The notes under the pieces are model-generated. The model ran no database searches and was not told the DNA's origin. It saw nothing but the letters and a program-made list of their open reading frames with translations. A program made the position numbers and the translations under genes. Positions 9,762-18,951 of a stretch of DNA of 64,000 bases are shown piece after piece. This stretch comes from an uncultured Paracoccaceae bacterium (lineage in GTDB: Bacteria; Pseudomonadota; Alphaproteobacteria; Rhodobacterales; Rhodobacteraceae): contig CANLYJ010000002.1 of assembly GCA_947495295.1 (NCBI GenBank), positions 1 to 64,000 of the forward strand. Reading direction: 5' to 3'. Every line of letters starts with the position of its first letter. The stretch's first letter is position 1.

Positions 9762-10523
9762 TCACTGTCTGATCCGCCACCCGGTCTTGAAGATCCACCA
9801 GATGAAGGCGAGGCACGCGCCGGTGAAAAGTGCGATGGCAAAAAGTGACAGACCGATGGACACATCTGCTGTTCCGAAGAACGACCAGCGGAAGCCGCTG
9901 ATTAGGTAAACGACCGGATTAAACAATGTGATCGATTGCCAGATCGGTGGCAGCATGCTGATGGAATAAAAGGACCCGCCGAGGAACACCAAGGGCGTGA
10001 TCACCAGTAATGGGATCAGTTGCAATTGTTCGAAATTCCCTGCCCAGATCCCGATGATAAAGCCCAGCAAGGCGAAACTGATGCAGGTCAGCGTCAGAAA
10101 GGCCACCATCGCAAGTGGATGTGCGATGCTGATATCGACGAAGAAGAACGACGTGATCAGGATGATGACCCCGATGAACATCGCCTTTGTGGCCGCAGCG
10201 CCAACATAGCCTGCGACGATCTCTAGAAAACTGACTGGCGCGGACAGCAGTTCATAGATCGTGCCGATGAATTTGGGGAAGTATATCCCAAAGCTCGCGT
10301 TGGAGGTCGCTTGTGTCATCACCGTCAGCATGATCAACCCCGGCACGATGAACGCGCCGTAGCTTGTGCCCTCTACCTCTTGGATCCGGCTGCCAATGGC
10401 TGTGCCGAAGACCACGAAGTACAGCGATGTTGAGAGAACCGGTGAGACGATGGATTGCGTCATCGTGCGGAAAAAACGCCGCATTTCAAAGATGTAAATG
10501 GTCCAGACCGCGTTGAAGTTCAT
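9762..10523 (-). CDS. ABC-2 type transporter permease
   Basis: Multiple TM segments, [37 protein letters not shown]. Confidence 0.9.
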   Translation of the reverse strand: MNFNAVWTIYIFEMRRFFRTMTQSIVSPVLSTSLYFVVFGTAIGSRIQEVEGTSYGAFIVPGLIMLTVMTQATSNASFGIYFPKFIGTIYELLSAPVSFLEIVAGYVGAAATKAMFIGVIILITSFFFVDISIAHPLAMVAFLTLTCISFALLGFIIGIWAGNFEQLQLIPLLVITPLVFLGGSFYSISMLPPIWQSITLFNPVVYLISGFRWSFFGTADVSIGLSLFAIALFTGACLAFIWWIFKTGWRIRQ

Positions 10524-11446
10524 GCTGTTTCCTTCACGAGATCAACAAAGATATCTTCCAGGCTGCTTTGCCGTGTTTGCAGGTCCTTCATCTGCAATCC
10601 GGTCTTTTGTAGATCATTCAGCAAGGTTGTGATCCCTGTTCTTTCGCCCGTCGTGTCATAGCTGTAGATCAGGCTGAGCCCGTCATCCGCCCGTTCCAGC
10701 GCATAGGATTTCAAAGCGTCGGGGATGTCATCCACAGCTTGTGCCAGTTCGATCTGGATTTGCTTGCGCCCCATCTGTGCCATCAGGTCCGCCTTGTCCT
10801 GCACCAGCAGAATTTCACCTTTGCTGATGACCCCGATCCGGTCGGCGATGGCTTCGGCTTCTTCGATGTAATGCGTGGTCAGGATGATGGTGACGCCGGA
10901 TGCCTTGAGCCCGGCGACCACGTCCCACATATCCTTGCGCAATTCCACATCGACCCCGGCGGTTGGTTCGTCCAGAAACAGGACTTGCGGTTCGTGGGCC
11001 AACGCTTTGGCGATCAGCACTCGCCGCTTCATCCCCCCGGACAACATCATGATTTTGTTGTCTTTCTTATCATGCAGCGACAGCTGTTTCAGGATCGCCT
11101 CAACCTTGGCTTCATCGCGGGGTTTGCCGAAAAGCCCGCGTGAGAAGCTGACCGTGTTGAAAACCGTCTCAAACGGTTCCAGGTTGATTTCTTGCGGGAC
11201 CAGACCGATCAGTTTGCGTGCGGCCCGGAAATCGGTCTGTGTGTCGTGCCCGCCGACGGTGATGCTGCCGGATGTGGGCACGGTGATCCCGCAGATCGTT
11301 GAAATCAAAGTTGTTTTGCCCGCACCATTGGGTCCCAACAGGGCAAGAATTTCACCATCTTCGATATCAAGATTGACGGATTTGAGGGCCTCAAACCCGC
11401 CAGCATAGGCCTTGCGCAGGTTCTGGACAGAGACGATGGCGGGCAT
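10520..11446 (-). CDS. ABC transporter ATP-binding protein (exporter)
   Basis: [14 protein letters not shown] Walker [16 protein letters not shown] signature, [12 protein letters not shown] Walker B; start [14 protein letters not shown] at 11446; overlaps permease start. Confidence 0.93.
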   Translation of the reverse strand: MPAIVSVQNLRKAYAGGFEALKSVNLDIEDGEILALLGPNGAGKTTLISTICGITVPTSGSITVGGHDTQTDFRAARKLIGLVPQEINLEPFETVFNTVSFSRGLFGKPRDEAKVEAILKQLSLHDKKDNKIMMLSGGMKRRVLIAKALAHEPQVLFLDEPTAGVDVELRKDMWDVVAGLKASGVTIILTTHYIEEAEAIADRIGVISKGEILLVQDKADLMAQMGRKQIQIELAQAVDDIPDALKSYALERADDGLSLIYSYDTTGERTGITTLLNDLQKTGLQMKDLQTRQSSLEDIFVDLVKETA

Positions 11447-11694
11447 GATGGTCACCTTTTGGCATGTCTGATCGAACCTAATGCGGGACACCGATGAGGG
11501 AAAGCGCTTAACGCTGCGCCCGCTGCGGGTGGGGTGTGCGGCACTGCACAAGTCCGCCATGATTGCGAATCAACTGTTAACGAAGGGGATTTGCCCGAAA
11601 AGCCCGGTCGGCAAAGCGTCGGCCAGACGTCGGCAAAACGTCGGACCCTTTTGACAGCCCCACCCCCATTAAACATGCGTGCGGTGGTGGTTTG

Positions 11695-12687
11695 TTAACC
11701 TTTGCCCGCGGCCTGCGCGCCGATTATTCCCCCAACATCCAGCATCCGGCAGGAGAACCCCCATTCATTGTCATACCAGCCAAAGACCCGCACCAGCCCG
11801 CCTGATGTGACCCGCGTTTCAGGTAGCGAGATGATCAGGCTTTCGGGACGTGCCCGCAGGTCTGACGACACCAGCGGCTTGTCTGTCCAGCCGATGATCC
11901 CTGATTGCTGCCGGATCGTGTCATGCACATCAGCAAGGCTGGCGGCTTTGTCCAATGTCACCGTCAGATCAACAGCCGAAACACTGGCGGTTGGCACGCG
12001 GACCGCCGCCGCCTCGATCCGGCCGGCGATATCAGGCAACACCTGATTGAGGAGCCGCTGCGCAGAGGTGGTCGTGGGCACCATCGACAGCCCGGCAGCC
12101 CGGCTGCGCAGCATGTCGCCGCGCGGTGCATCAATCGTGGGCTGGCTGCCGGTGTAGCAGTGGATCGTCGTCATCCATCCGGTTTTGATCCCCCATGTGT
12201 CATCCAGCAGCTTGACGATCGGGGCCAGCGCGTTGGTGGTGCAGGAGGCATTTGAGACGATCAGCTGATCATCGAGCAGATCGTCATTGGCCCCCAATAC
12301 CATGGTCAGGTCGGCGGCATCAGATGGCCCGGAGATCAGAACACGCCGCGCCCCGGCCTTTAAACCGCGCGTGGCGATATCACGGGAATTGGCCTTGCCC
12401 GTGCATTCCAGCAGGATGTCCACCTGATCAAGGTCAAGCGTGCTGATATCCGGGGTGCGGTGCAGCGGGATGGGTTTTTCATCGACAACCAATGCGTCGC
12501 CGATCAGTTCTGCCTGTCCGGGGTAGGGTCCAAACACGCTGTCATAGGCAAACAGATGCGCGCAAAGATCGGATGCCGCGATATCGTTGATGCCGACGAT
12601 TTGCAGGTCAGGTGCCCGCCCTGTCGCCCAGGCACGCAACACCGTCCGACCGATCCGCCCGAAACCGTTGATAAATATCCGTGTCAT
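11695..12687 (-). CDS. Glyceraldehyde-3-phosphate dehydrogenase family protein (type I, atypical paralogue)
   Basis: MTRIFINGFGRIGRTVLRA, SNASCTTNALAPIVKLL, WYDNEWGFSCRM. Confidence 0.9.
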   Translation of the reverse strand: MTRIFINGFGRIGRTVLRAWATGRAPDLQIVGINDIAASDLCAHLFAYDSVFGPYPGQAELIGDALVVDEKPIPLHRTPDISTLDLDQVDILLECTGKANSRDIATRGLKAGARRVLISGPSDAADLTMVLGANDDLLDDQLIVSNASCTTNALAPIVKLLDDTWGIKTGWMTTIHCYTGSQPTIDAPRGDMLRSRAAGLSMVPTTTSAQRLLNQVLPDIAGRIEAAAVRVPTASVSAVDLTVTLDKAASLADVHDTIRQQSGIIGWTDKPLVSSDLRARPESLIISLPETRVTSGGLVRVFGWYDNEWGFSCRMLDVGGIIGAQAAGKG

Positions 12688-13151
12688 CGCCTGTTACCCT
12701 CCGTTGCGCGGATGCTGCAACTTTGGCGCAATACCTACAAGGAGGGTTTCCTGCTTTGCGGCGATGCCGCTATACCGAAAAATGTAAAGGAATCATGAAG
12801 GATGCCTGAGTTAGGGAGCAAGGCAGAATCACAGCCGATTCTCATGGGACGGGAGGGCTTGGTTCAGAGAAGCTGGCAGAATGCCGGGTTTTCCACATTT
12901 GTGACCAAACGTTCATCTTTGAGATGATGAATGTCGTTGCTATCCCGGGAATCGAGTATTTTTAAGGGCGAATAGGCGGAAAATTGCCAAAGACTGTTTC
13001 TTGATCGTGTGATAATCATACCGAAACCCTTTGATTAAGGGCCATGAAACAACAAGTTGGCGTCACTTTTTAGCCCAATTTGAATGAGACTAGACACTAT
13101 AGGTTTGTGGTAGAACCACTTAGCCGCCGAAGTTTGAAAGCTGGATGTGAG

Positions 13152-15533
13152 ATGGGTAAGGCGCAGGTACAAGATAGCAGTGACGACAAGGACAATTTCG
13201 TTGATGAACTGAAGCCAGGCACCAAGTTGATGCATGGCCAGTACACCATCGAACGGTTCCTGAACGCGGGCGGCTTTGGCATCACTTATCTTGCCAATGA
13301 CAGCCTTGAGCGTAAGGTCGTCATCAAAGAGTGTTTCCCCGGGGCGTTCTGCCGCCGGAGCCGGTACGTTGTGCAAGCCCGTTCGCGCGCCCACCAGAAC
13401 GAACTGAAATCAATCGTGCGCCTGTTTGTTCAGGAAGCCCGTAGCCTTGCCAAGTTGGATCACCCGAATATCGTCGGTGTCCACCAAGTCTTTGAAGACA
13501 ACGAAACCGCCTATATGGCGCTGGACTTCGTTGAGGGCCGCGATCTGCTTGATATCATCGAGGACCCGAATGAGGGTCTGACCCCGCCACAGATCAAGAA
13601 CATCCTGAAGGAAGTGCTGGGCGCTGTTGGGTTCATTCACGACCAGAACATTCTGCACCGTGACATTTCCCCAGATAACATCCTGATCAATTCGCAGTTT
13701 CATCCGGTCCTGATCGATTTTGGCGCTGCCCGTGAAGAGGCCACCAAGCAAAGCCGCGTTCTGTCGGCGTTGCGTGTGGTCAAGGACGGCTATTCCCCGC
13801 AGGAATTCTATATTGCCGGTTCTGATCAAAGCCCAAGTTCAGACCTTTATGCATTGGCTGCATCCTTCCACCATCTGATTGCGGATGATGTGCCCCCCAA
13901 TTCGCAGGCCCGATTGGCGGCCATCGCGTCGGGTGAGCCTGATCCCTATGTGCCGCTGCTTGGCCGGTTTGACGAATACGACACGGATTTCCTTGCCGCG
14001 ATTGACAAGGCGCTTGCCGTTCTGCCGAAAGACCGTCTGCAATCCGCGCAGGATTGGATCAACATGATGGATGGTGTTGAAGGCAATGTCACCGCCCTGA
14101 ACGTGGTTAATCCCGCTGCTGGTGCTGAAGGCGCTGCTGCCGCTGGTGGTGAATCCAAGTCAAAGATGCCCCTTCTTTTGGGCTCTGCCGCTGTGGTTGC
14201 CTTGCTGATTGGTGCCGGTGCGTATGTCATGACGTCCGGTGGTGACACCGATCCGGCCCCGGTTGAGGTCGCGTCTGCGACTGTTGTTGAAACGCCTGCC
14301 GTTGAGCAAACCCCTGCCGTCGCAGAAACACCTGCGGTCACGCCGGAAGTGGCCGAGCCTGAAACCGTTGCCACAGCACCAGCGGAAGAAGAGCAACCGG
14401 CCCCGGCTGAAGAAGTGGCTGCGGTTGAAGAACCCGCCCCTGTCGTCGAAGAACCCGTTGCGCCCGTTGTTGAAGAGCCGGTTGCACCGGTGATCGAAGA
14501 AGCTGTCGCCCCGGTTGTTGAAGAACCCGCCCCCGTTGTGGAAGAGCCTGCACCGGTCGTTGAAGAGGCGACCCCGCCGACCGCACCGGTCATTGTTGAC
14601 GCAGCCGAACCAGCGCCAAGCGAAAACCCCGCGCCCCGTTCTGATGTTGTGTCCGGCCCCGAAGTCGTTGAGCAGCCAACCCCGGTTGTCAGACCAACCC
14701 CGCGCCCTGAAAGCGTGGAAATCGCGGCTGTCCCGCAGGTCGAAGCACCCGCGCCATTGCCTGAACCGCTTGCGACCCCGCGTCCAACCGTCAACGAGCC
14801 TGACGCCGCCGCAGAGTTGCCAAGCCAGGTTGCCAGCAGCGCATTGCCTGAAAGCACTACACCGTCTGTTGTCTTGCCCGGCACCCCAGAGGTTGTCGCC
14901 TCGGTCGGGACCGGCCCATCGGTTGATGCGATTGCGGCCATCGTTCCTGGCAATGAAGTGATCATTTCTGCCGTTGAAAGAAACTGGTCGGTGGAACTGC
15001 CGTTCAAGCCCGCTGCCCCGGAATCGAACCTGATCGGCGAAATCGGCTTTATCTCGCCCGTTTGGGTGAAGCCCGGTTTGGTCATTACCTCGGTCAATGG
15101 TATTGAGGTTGACGCGATTGAGGATGTGGCCAGCATTGTGTCGTTTACAAGTTCGCCGAGCGAGTCAGGTCAGATTGAACTGCTTTTCGGCACACTTGAT
15201 GAGACGACCGGCCTGTCAGAAGAGCATAGCTGGTCCGTCCCCATTGTGCAGGAGACTGCGCTGGAGAATGGCTTGCGTTTCGAGACCGTGTTTATCGGGT
15301 CTGCCTGGCGGACAACCGTCAAGGACGTCCCTGCAGAGCTTGAAGGTGTGTTTGAGGTTGGCGATGTCGTCATGACCGACATTACGACAGCAGAACCTGT
15401 GAATGGCCGCGAAAGTCTTGCGGAAATTCTTGATCGTGAATTGAGTGATGGCCAAGGCCAGTTCGCTTTTGAAGTGCAGCGCGGGGAGACCCGTTGGGTC
15501 GCGCCGTTCAGCTACACAGTGAGCGAAGGTTAA
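13152..15533 (+). CDS. Membrane-anchored Ser/Thr protein kinase with Pro/Glu/Val-rich linker and C-terminal PDZ-like region
   Basis: GGFGITY, VVIKE, HRDISPDNILI, DFGAARE; TM LLLGSAAVVALLIGAGAYVM; VEEPVAPVVEEPAPVVEE repeats; ORF opens at 13080. Confidence 0.9.
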   Translation: MGKAQVQDSSDDKDNFVDELKPGTKLMHGQYTIERFLNAGGFGITYLANDSLERKVVIKECFPGAFCRRSRYVVQARSRAHQNELKSIVRLFVQEARSLAKLDHPNIVGVHQVFEDNETAYMALDFVEGRDLLDIIEDPNEGLTPPQIKNILKEVLGAVGFIHDQNILHRDISPDNILINSQFHPVLIDFGAAREEATKQSRVLSALRVVKDGYSPQEFYIAGSDQSPSSDLYALAASFHHLIADDVPPNSQARLAAIASGEPDPYVPLLGRFDEYDTDFLAAIDKALAVLPKDRLQSAQDWINMMDGVEGNVTALNVVNPAAGAEGAAAAGGESKSKMPLLLGSAAVVALLIGAGAYVMTSGGDTDPAPVEVASATVVETPAVEQTPAVAETPAVTPEVAEPETVATAPAEEEQPAPAEEVAAVEEPAPVVEEPVAPVVEEPVAPVIEEAVAPVVEEPAPVVEEPAPVVEEATPPTAPVIVDAAEPAPSENPAPRSDVVSGPEVVEQPTPVVRPTPRPESVEIAAVPQVEAPAPLPEPLATPRPTVNEPDAAAELPSQVASSALPESTTPSVVLPGTPEVVASVGTGPSVDAIAAIVPGNEVIISAVERNWSVELPFKPAAPESNLIGEIGFISPVWVKPGLVITSVNGIEVDAIEDVASIVSFTSSPSESGQIELLFGTLDETTGLSEEHSWSVPIVQETALENGLRFETVFIGSAWRTTVKDVPAELEGVFEVGDVVMTDITTAEPVNGRESLAEILDRELSDGQGQFAFEVQRGETRWVAPFSYTVSEG

Positions 15534-15573
15534 ACCGAGCTGCGTCTGTGACGTAAATTGGAAGGTAGGTAAA

Positions 15574-16392
15574 ATGAAATTTCTCCGTGCACTCTTCGGC
15601 AAGAAAGGCGGCAGTTCCGCAGCCGATAGCGCTGATTCGTTGGAACAATCATACCGCGACACCATCGGATCCATCGTTGATGAAAATGAAACGCTTCAGT
15701 CCCAGCAATCTGGCTCAGACGTTGCCGTTACTGATATCCTGACCAATATCAACACCAAGGTGAATACTGGCGAAGCCGCGCAAGGCGCGCCTGCCGTCAA
15801 TATCTGGGATATGGATGATGGTGGTTCGACGGAATTGCCAAGTGCCGCGCCGCAGCTGCCATCGGCCGCTGCATCGGCGGCGGCTGCCCGGTCACCCGCC
15901 CGGTCTCGCCGGACCAAGACCCGGTTGATCGGTTTTGACAAATCTGACGGTGATGTTGTCGACATCTTCAATGATGCCCCGAAGGCTGCACCCCCTGCTG
16001 TACGCAGCAAGTTCCCGGTTGGCTGGATCGTCGTTGTTGAAGGCCCCGGTCGTGGTGAAAGCTTTGCACTATTTGCCGGAATGTCCCAGATCGGTCGCGG
16101 TGATGATCAGGCGGTGCAGCTTGATTTCGGTGATAACTCTATTTCCCGCACGAACCATGCGGCGATTGTCTATGACCCAGAGACATATGAATTCACGCTG
16201 GGTCATGGTGGTAAATCAAATATTGTGCGTTTGAATGATAAGCCTTTGATCAGCAACGAGTTGCTGAAAACAGGTGATGTGATGCGTATCGGTGAGACGG
16301 TTTTGCGTTTTGTCGCCCTATGTGACGAGAACTTCAACTGGGATGACAATGATGCGGACGGGGAGGATGACGAAGATGTGGCGATCGCCTGA
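15574..16392 (+). CDS. FHA domain protein
   Basis: C-terminal SQIGRGDDQAVQLDFGDNSISRTNHAAIVYDPETYEFTLGHGGKSNIVRLNDKPL matches FHA GR...SxxH-type core. Confidence 0.85.
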   Translation: MKFLRALFGKKGGSSAADSADSLEQSYRDTIGSIVDENETLQSQQSGSDVAVTDILTNINTKVNTGEAAQGAPAVNIWDMDDGGSTELPSAAPQLPSAAASAAAARSPARSRRTKTRLIGFDKSDGDVVDIFNDAPKAAPPAVRSKFPVGWIVVVEGPGRGESFALFAGMSQIGRGDDQAVQLDFGDNSISRTNHAAIVYDPETYEFTLGHGGKSNIVRLNDKPLISNELLKTGDVMRIGETVLRFVALCDENFNWDDNDADGEDDEDVAIA

Positions 16393-17467
16393 ACCACGTT
16401 TTGACGTCGCTTCGGCGATTTGTCAGGGCGGTAGAGACTATCAAGAAGACGCGATTGTTACCGACTTTCCGTTTGGTATGGACAGTGGTGTTGTGGTTCT
16501 TGCTGACGGCATGGGCGGCCATGCCGCCGGTGACGTGGCCAGTAAGATCGTCGTGACCGAAGTCTATAGCGAGCTGAAGTTCCAATCAGCAAATTTCACC
16601 GATTTCGAACATGAAATTCCGCAATACCTGACATCGGCTGCGGTGAACGCAAATAACTGCGTCCGTGAACATGTCATGGAACACCCTGACACGCGGGGCA
16701 TGGGTGCCACGCTGGTGTCGCTGGTCCTGATTGAGAACCGCATGTTCTGGATGTCCATTGGTGACAGCCCCTTGTACCATTATCGTGCAGGCAAGATGCA
16801 GCAGTTGAACGAGGACCATTCGATGGCCCCTCAGATCGACTTCATGGTCAAGCAGGGCCTGCTTGACCCTGTGGCTGGCAAGAACCACCCGGACCGCAAC
16901 TGTCTGACCTCCGTGATCCTGGGCGACCGTGTTGCAAAGTCTGACTGCCCCAAGACCCCGTTTGAATTGCAGGTCGGCGACATCGTCGTCGTGTCCAGCG
17001 ATGGTCTGCAATATCTGGAGGATGAACGTATCCAGAAGATCTTGCACCGTTATCGCCGCCGCAAGAGCGCCGAGATTTGCGGTCATCTTCTTGAGGCGAT
17101 TGAAGCCCTTGCCGACCCTGACCAGGACAACTGTTCGTTTTCGGTTATCAAGCTGAACCACAACAAGCCGGTGATCCGCGCCATCCGCGCCAAGCCCGCC
17201 GGCTATATCGAAGAGAGCACAAACATGACCCGCGTCGTCAAGATGGACGATGCAGCAGAAGGTCGTGTTGCCGCCCGTGGTGATGAAAAGATCAGCAGTA
17301 ACCTGCAGCTTCCCCCTGTTGTCAAAGAGGTGAAGCCGGTGAAGCCTGTCGACAAGAAGCCAGGTGCCAATCCCGCCGCCGGTCAATCGGCGAAAAATGC
17401 AGACCCCAAGATACAGGAGGTTGATGAGGCTGCGCCTCCGGCTAAACTCGCCGCCGGAGGAAAGTAA
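16376..17467 (+). CDS. PP2C-family protein phosphatase
   Basis: GGRDYQEDA, VVLADGMGGHAAGDVAS, MGATLVSLVL, ISIGDSPLYHY-like (MSIGDSPLYHYRAGK), VVSSDGLQYLEDE; start 16376 overlaps FHA gene end. Confidence 0.92.
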   Translation: MWRSPEPRFDVASAICQGGRDYQEDAIVTDFPFGMDSGVVVLADGMGGHAAGDVASKIVVTEVYSELKFQSANFTDFEHEIPQYLTSAAVNANNCVREHVMEHPDTRGMGATLVSLVLIENRMFWMSIGDSPLYHYRAGKMQQLNEDHSMAPQIDFMVKQGLLDPVAGKNHPDRNCLTSVILGDRVAKSDCPKTPFELQVGDIVVVSSDGLQYLEDERIQKILHRYRRRKSAEICGHLLEAIEALADPDQDNCSFSVIKLNHNKPVIRAIRAKPAGYIEESTNMTRVVKMDDAAEGRVAARGDEKISSNLQLPPVVKEVKPVKPVDKKPGANPAAGQSAKNADPKIQEVDEAAPPAKLAAGGK

Positions 17468-18789
17468 TGTCGAATCGATCTTTGGGCGCACGCGTCCAGC
17501 AAAAACTGACGCAGGCAGTGGCTTCTGGCCGTTTGCCTGCGAATGCACAAGAGCGTGCGGAAAAGCTGCTTGAACGGATCAGCAAGCCTGTTCGCGTTGG
17601 CTTGATGGGCCTGCCCGGTTCAGGGAAATCCACCATTCTGAACCTTCTTGTCGGGGCCATCGTTGTCCCCCACACTATGAAATTTCCAACCCTTCTGCTG
17701 ACCCATGGCGAAACCGCCCAGACCACTTGCACGCTTGCTGATGGCAGCCGCACAACTTTGCCACATGCCAATGGCCGCGAAGTTGCCGCCCTTTCCCCCG
17801 CATTTGTCGAGATGCAGATGCCGTTGCCCGCATTGGGCAAGATCAGCCTGTTGGAAGTTGTCACCCCGGATGATCCCACCGCGCTACAGCGTGCCAGCCA
17901 GTGGGCCGCTGGCCGCATTGATGTGGCCCTTTGGTGTACCCAGAGTTTTGACAAGACAGAGCAGTCCTTGTGGGCGCAGATGCCCGATATCTTGAAGGAC
18001 CATGCGTTTTTGATGGTCACCAAGTCGGATTTTTTGATCGCCAATGACATGCTTGATCAAACCATGGACAAGATCCGTCATGTCGCGGGAGAAGAGTTCA
18101 GTCAGATCCTGCCAATTGCGACAAAACAGGCGATTGCGTCGCGCCGTCCTAATGGCACGGTTGATAAGGCCCTGATGCGCAGCAGTGGCGGTTCTGCCCT
18201 GATTTCGGCCGTGTTGAAACAGGTTGATATGGGCCGCCAAACCGCCGTCGATATGGCCGACATTCTGTTGCACCAGCATGCCGAGTTGCTGGACGCCCCG
18301 GAAGAAGAGGTTGCACCGCCACCTGCGCCCGCGCCAGAGCCGGAACCAGTTGTTGAAGAGCCTGAACCAGAGGTGGCCGCAGCCGCTGAGCCGGAGCCTG
18401 ACCCCGCCGCGCCGGAGGAGGTTGAGCAAGCCGCAGACGACGCCAATATCGTGACGCTGCAACCCGCCACCCGTACCGCTTATGAAAGTGCAATTGCCTA
18501 TCTGACCGAACAGGGTCAGGCACTGACCGGTGTTATCGATCAGATGGGCGACGACGCCCCGTCTGCAATCATGGCGCAGGCTGTCGAACATGTGCAGTGG
18601 TTGAGCGATCATTTGAACGAGAATGGCGATGACGCGGATGCAGCGTTGCAGCTTGCCCGGGATACGGCCATGGATGCCGCTGATCTGGTCCAATTGATGC
18701 AGATGGAGAAGCGTGATAGCGCTGCCATTGAAGCGGTCAGTTTACTTGTTCAGCTAAAGCACGAGCTACAGGCAGACCTTGCCGCTTAA
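17467..18789 (+). CDS. P-loop GTPase-like protein with degenerate G3 and Pro/Glu-rich linker
   Basis: GLPGSGKSTILNLLVG P-loop; TKSD G4-like; no DxxG; start overlaps PP2C stop (TAATG). Confidence 0.75.
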   Translation: MSNRSLGARVQQKLTQAVASGRLPANAQERAEKLLERISKPVRVGLMGLPGSGKSTILNLLVGAIVVPHTMKFPTLLLTHGETAQTTCTLADGSRTTLPHANGREVAALSPAFVEMQMPLPALGKISLLEVVTPDDPTALQRASQWAAGRIDVALWCTQSFDKTEQSLWAQMPDILKDHAFLMVTKSDFLIANDMLDQTMDKIRHVAGEEFSQILPIATKQAIASRRPNGTVDKALMRSSGGSALISAVLKQVDMGRQTAVDMADILLHQHAELLDAPEEEVAPPPAPAPEPEPVVEEPEPEVAAAAEPEPDPAAPEEVEQAADDANIVTLQPATRTAYESAIAYLTEQGQALTGVIDQMGDDAPSAIMAQAVEHVQWLSDHLNENGDDADAALQLARDTAMDAADLVQLMQMEKRDSAAIEAVSLLVQLKHELQADLAA

Positions 18790-18951
18790 GTTGTTGCGAG
18801 AACTTAAAATTTTATGAAAACTATGCCACACTTTTGCCCTGCTGGTCTGTTTCCATTATGGCAATAAAACTGGTTTATAGTTCATGATTTGGCGTGGGGG
18901 CGATCAACTGATAAAGGTGATCCCGACCAAAGTGTTTGAGGACGGAAAAGA

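Noticed and set aside
11452-11676. 74 aa minus-strand ORF upstream of the ABC transporter
   Set aside because: Overlaps the CGTCGG repeat and has no protein-like conservation signal; likely non-coding
14260-14600. Repeated GAAGAACCC/GTTGTTGAAGAG units
   Set aside because: Low-complexity PEV-rich protein linker, not a non-coding repeat or CRISPR
13946-15136. 396 aa minus-strand Ser/Thr/Gly-rich ORF
   Set aside because: Antisense of the kinase Pro/Glu/Val repeats; low-complexity artefact
13152-17467. Kinase-FHA-PP2C as part of a type VI secretion locus
   Set aside because: No Tss/Hcp/VgrG/ClpV-like proteins in the window; following genes are GTPases
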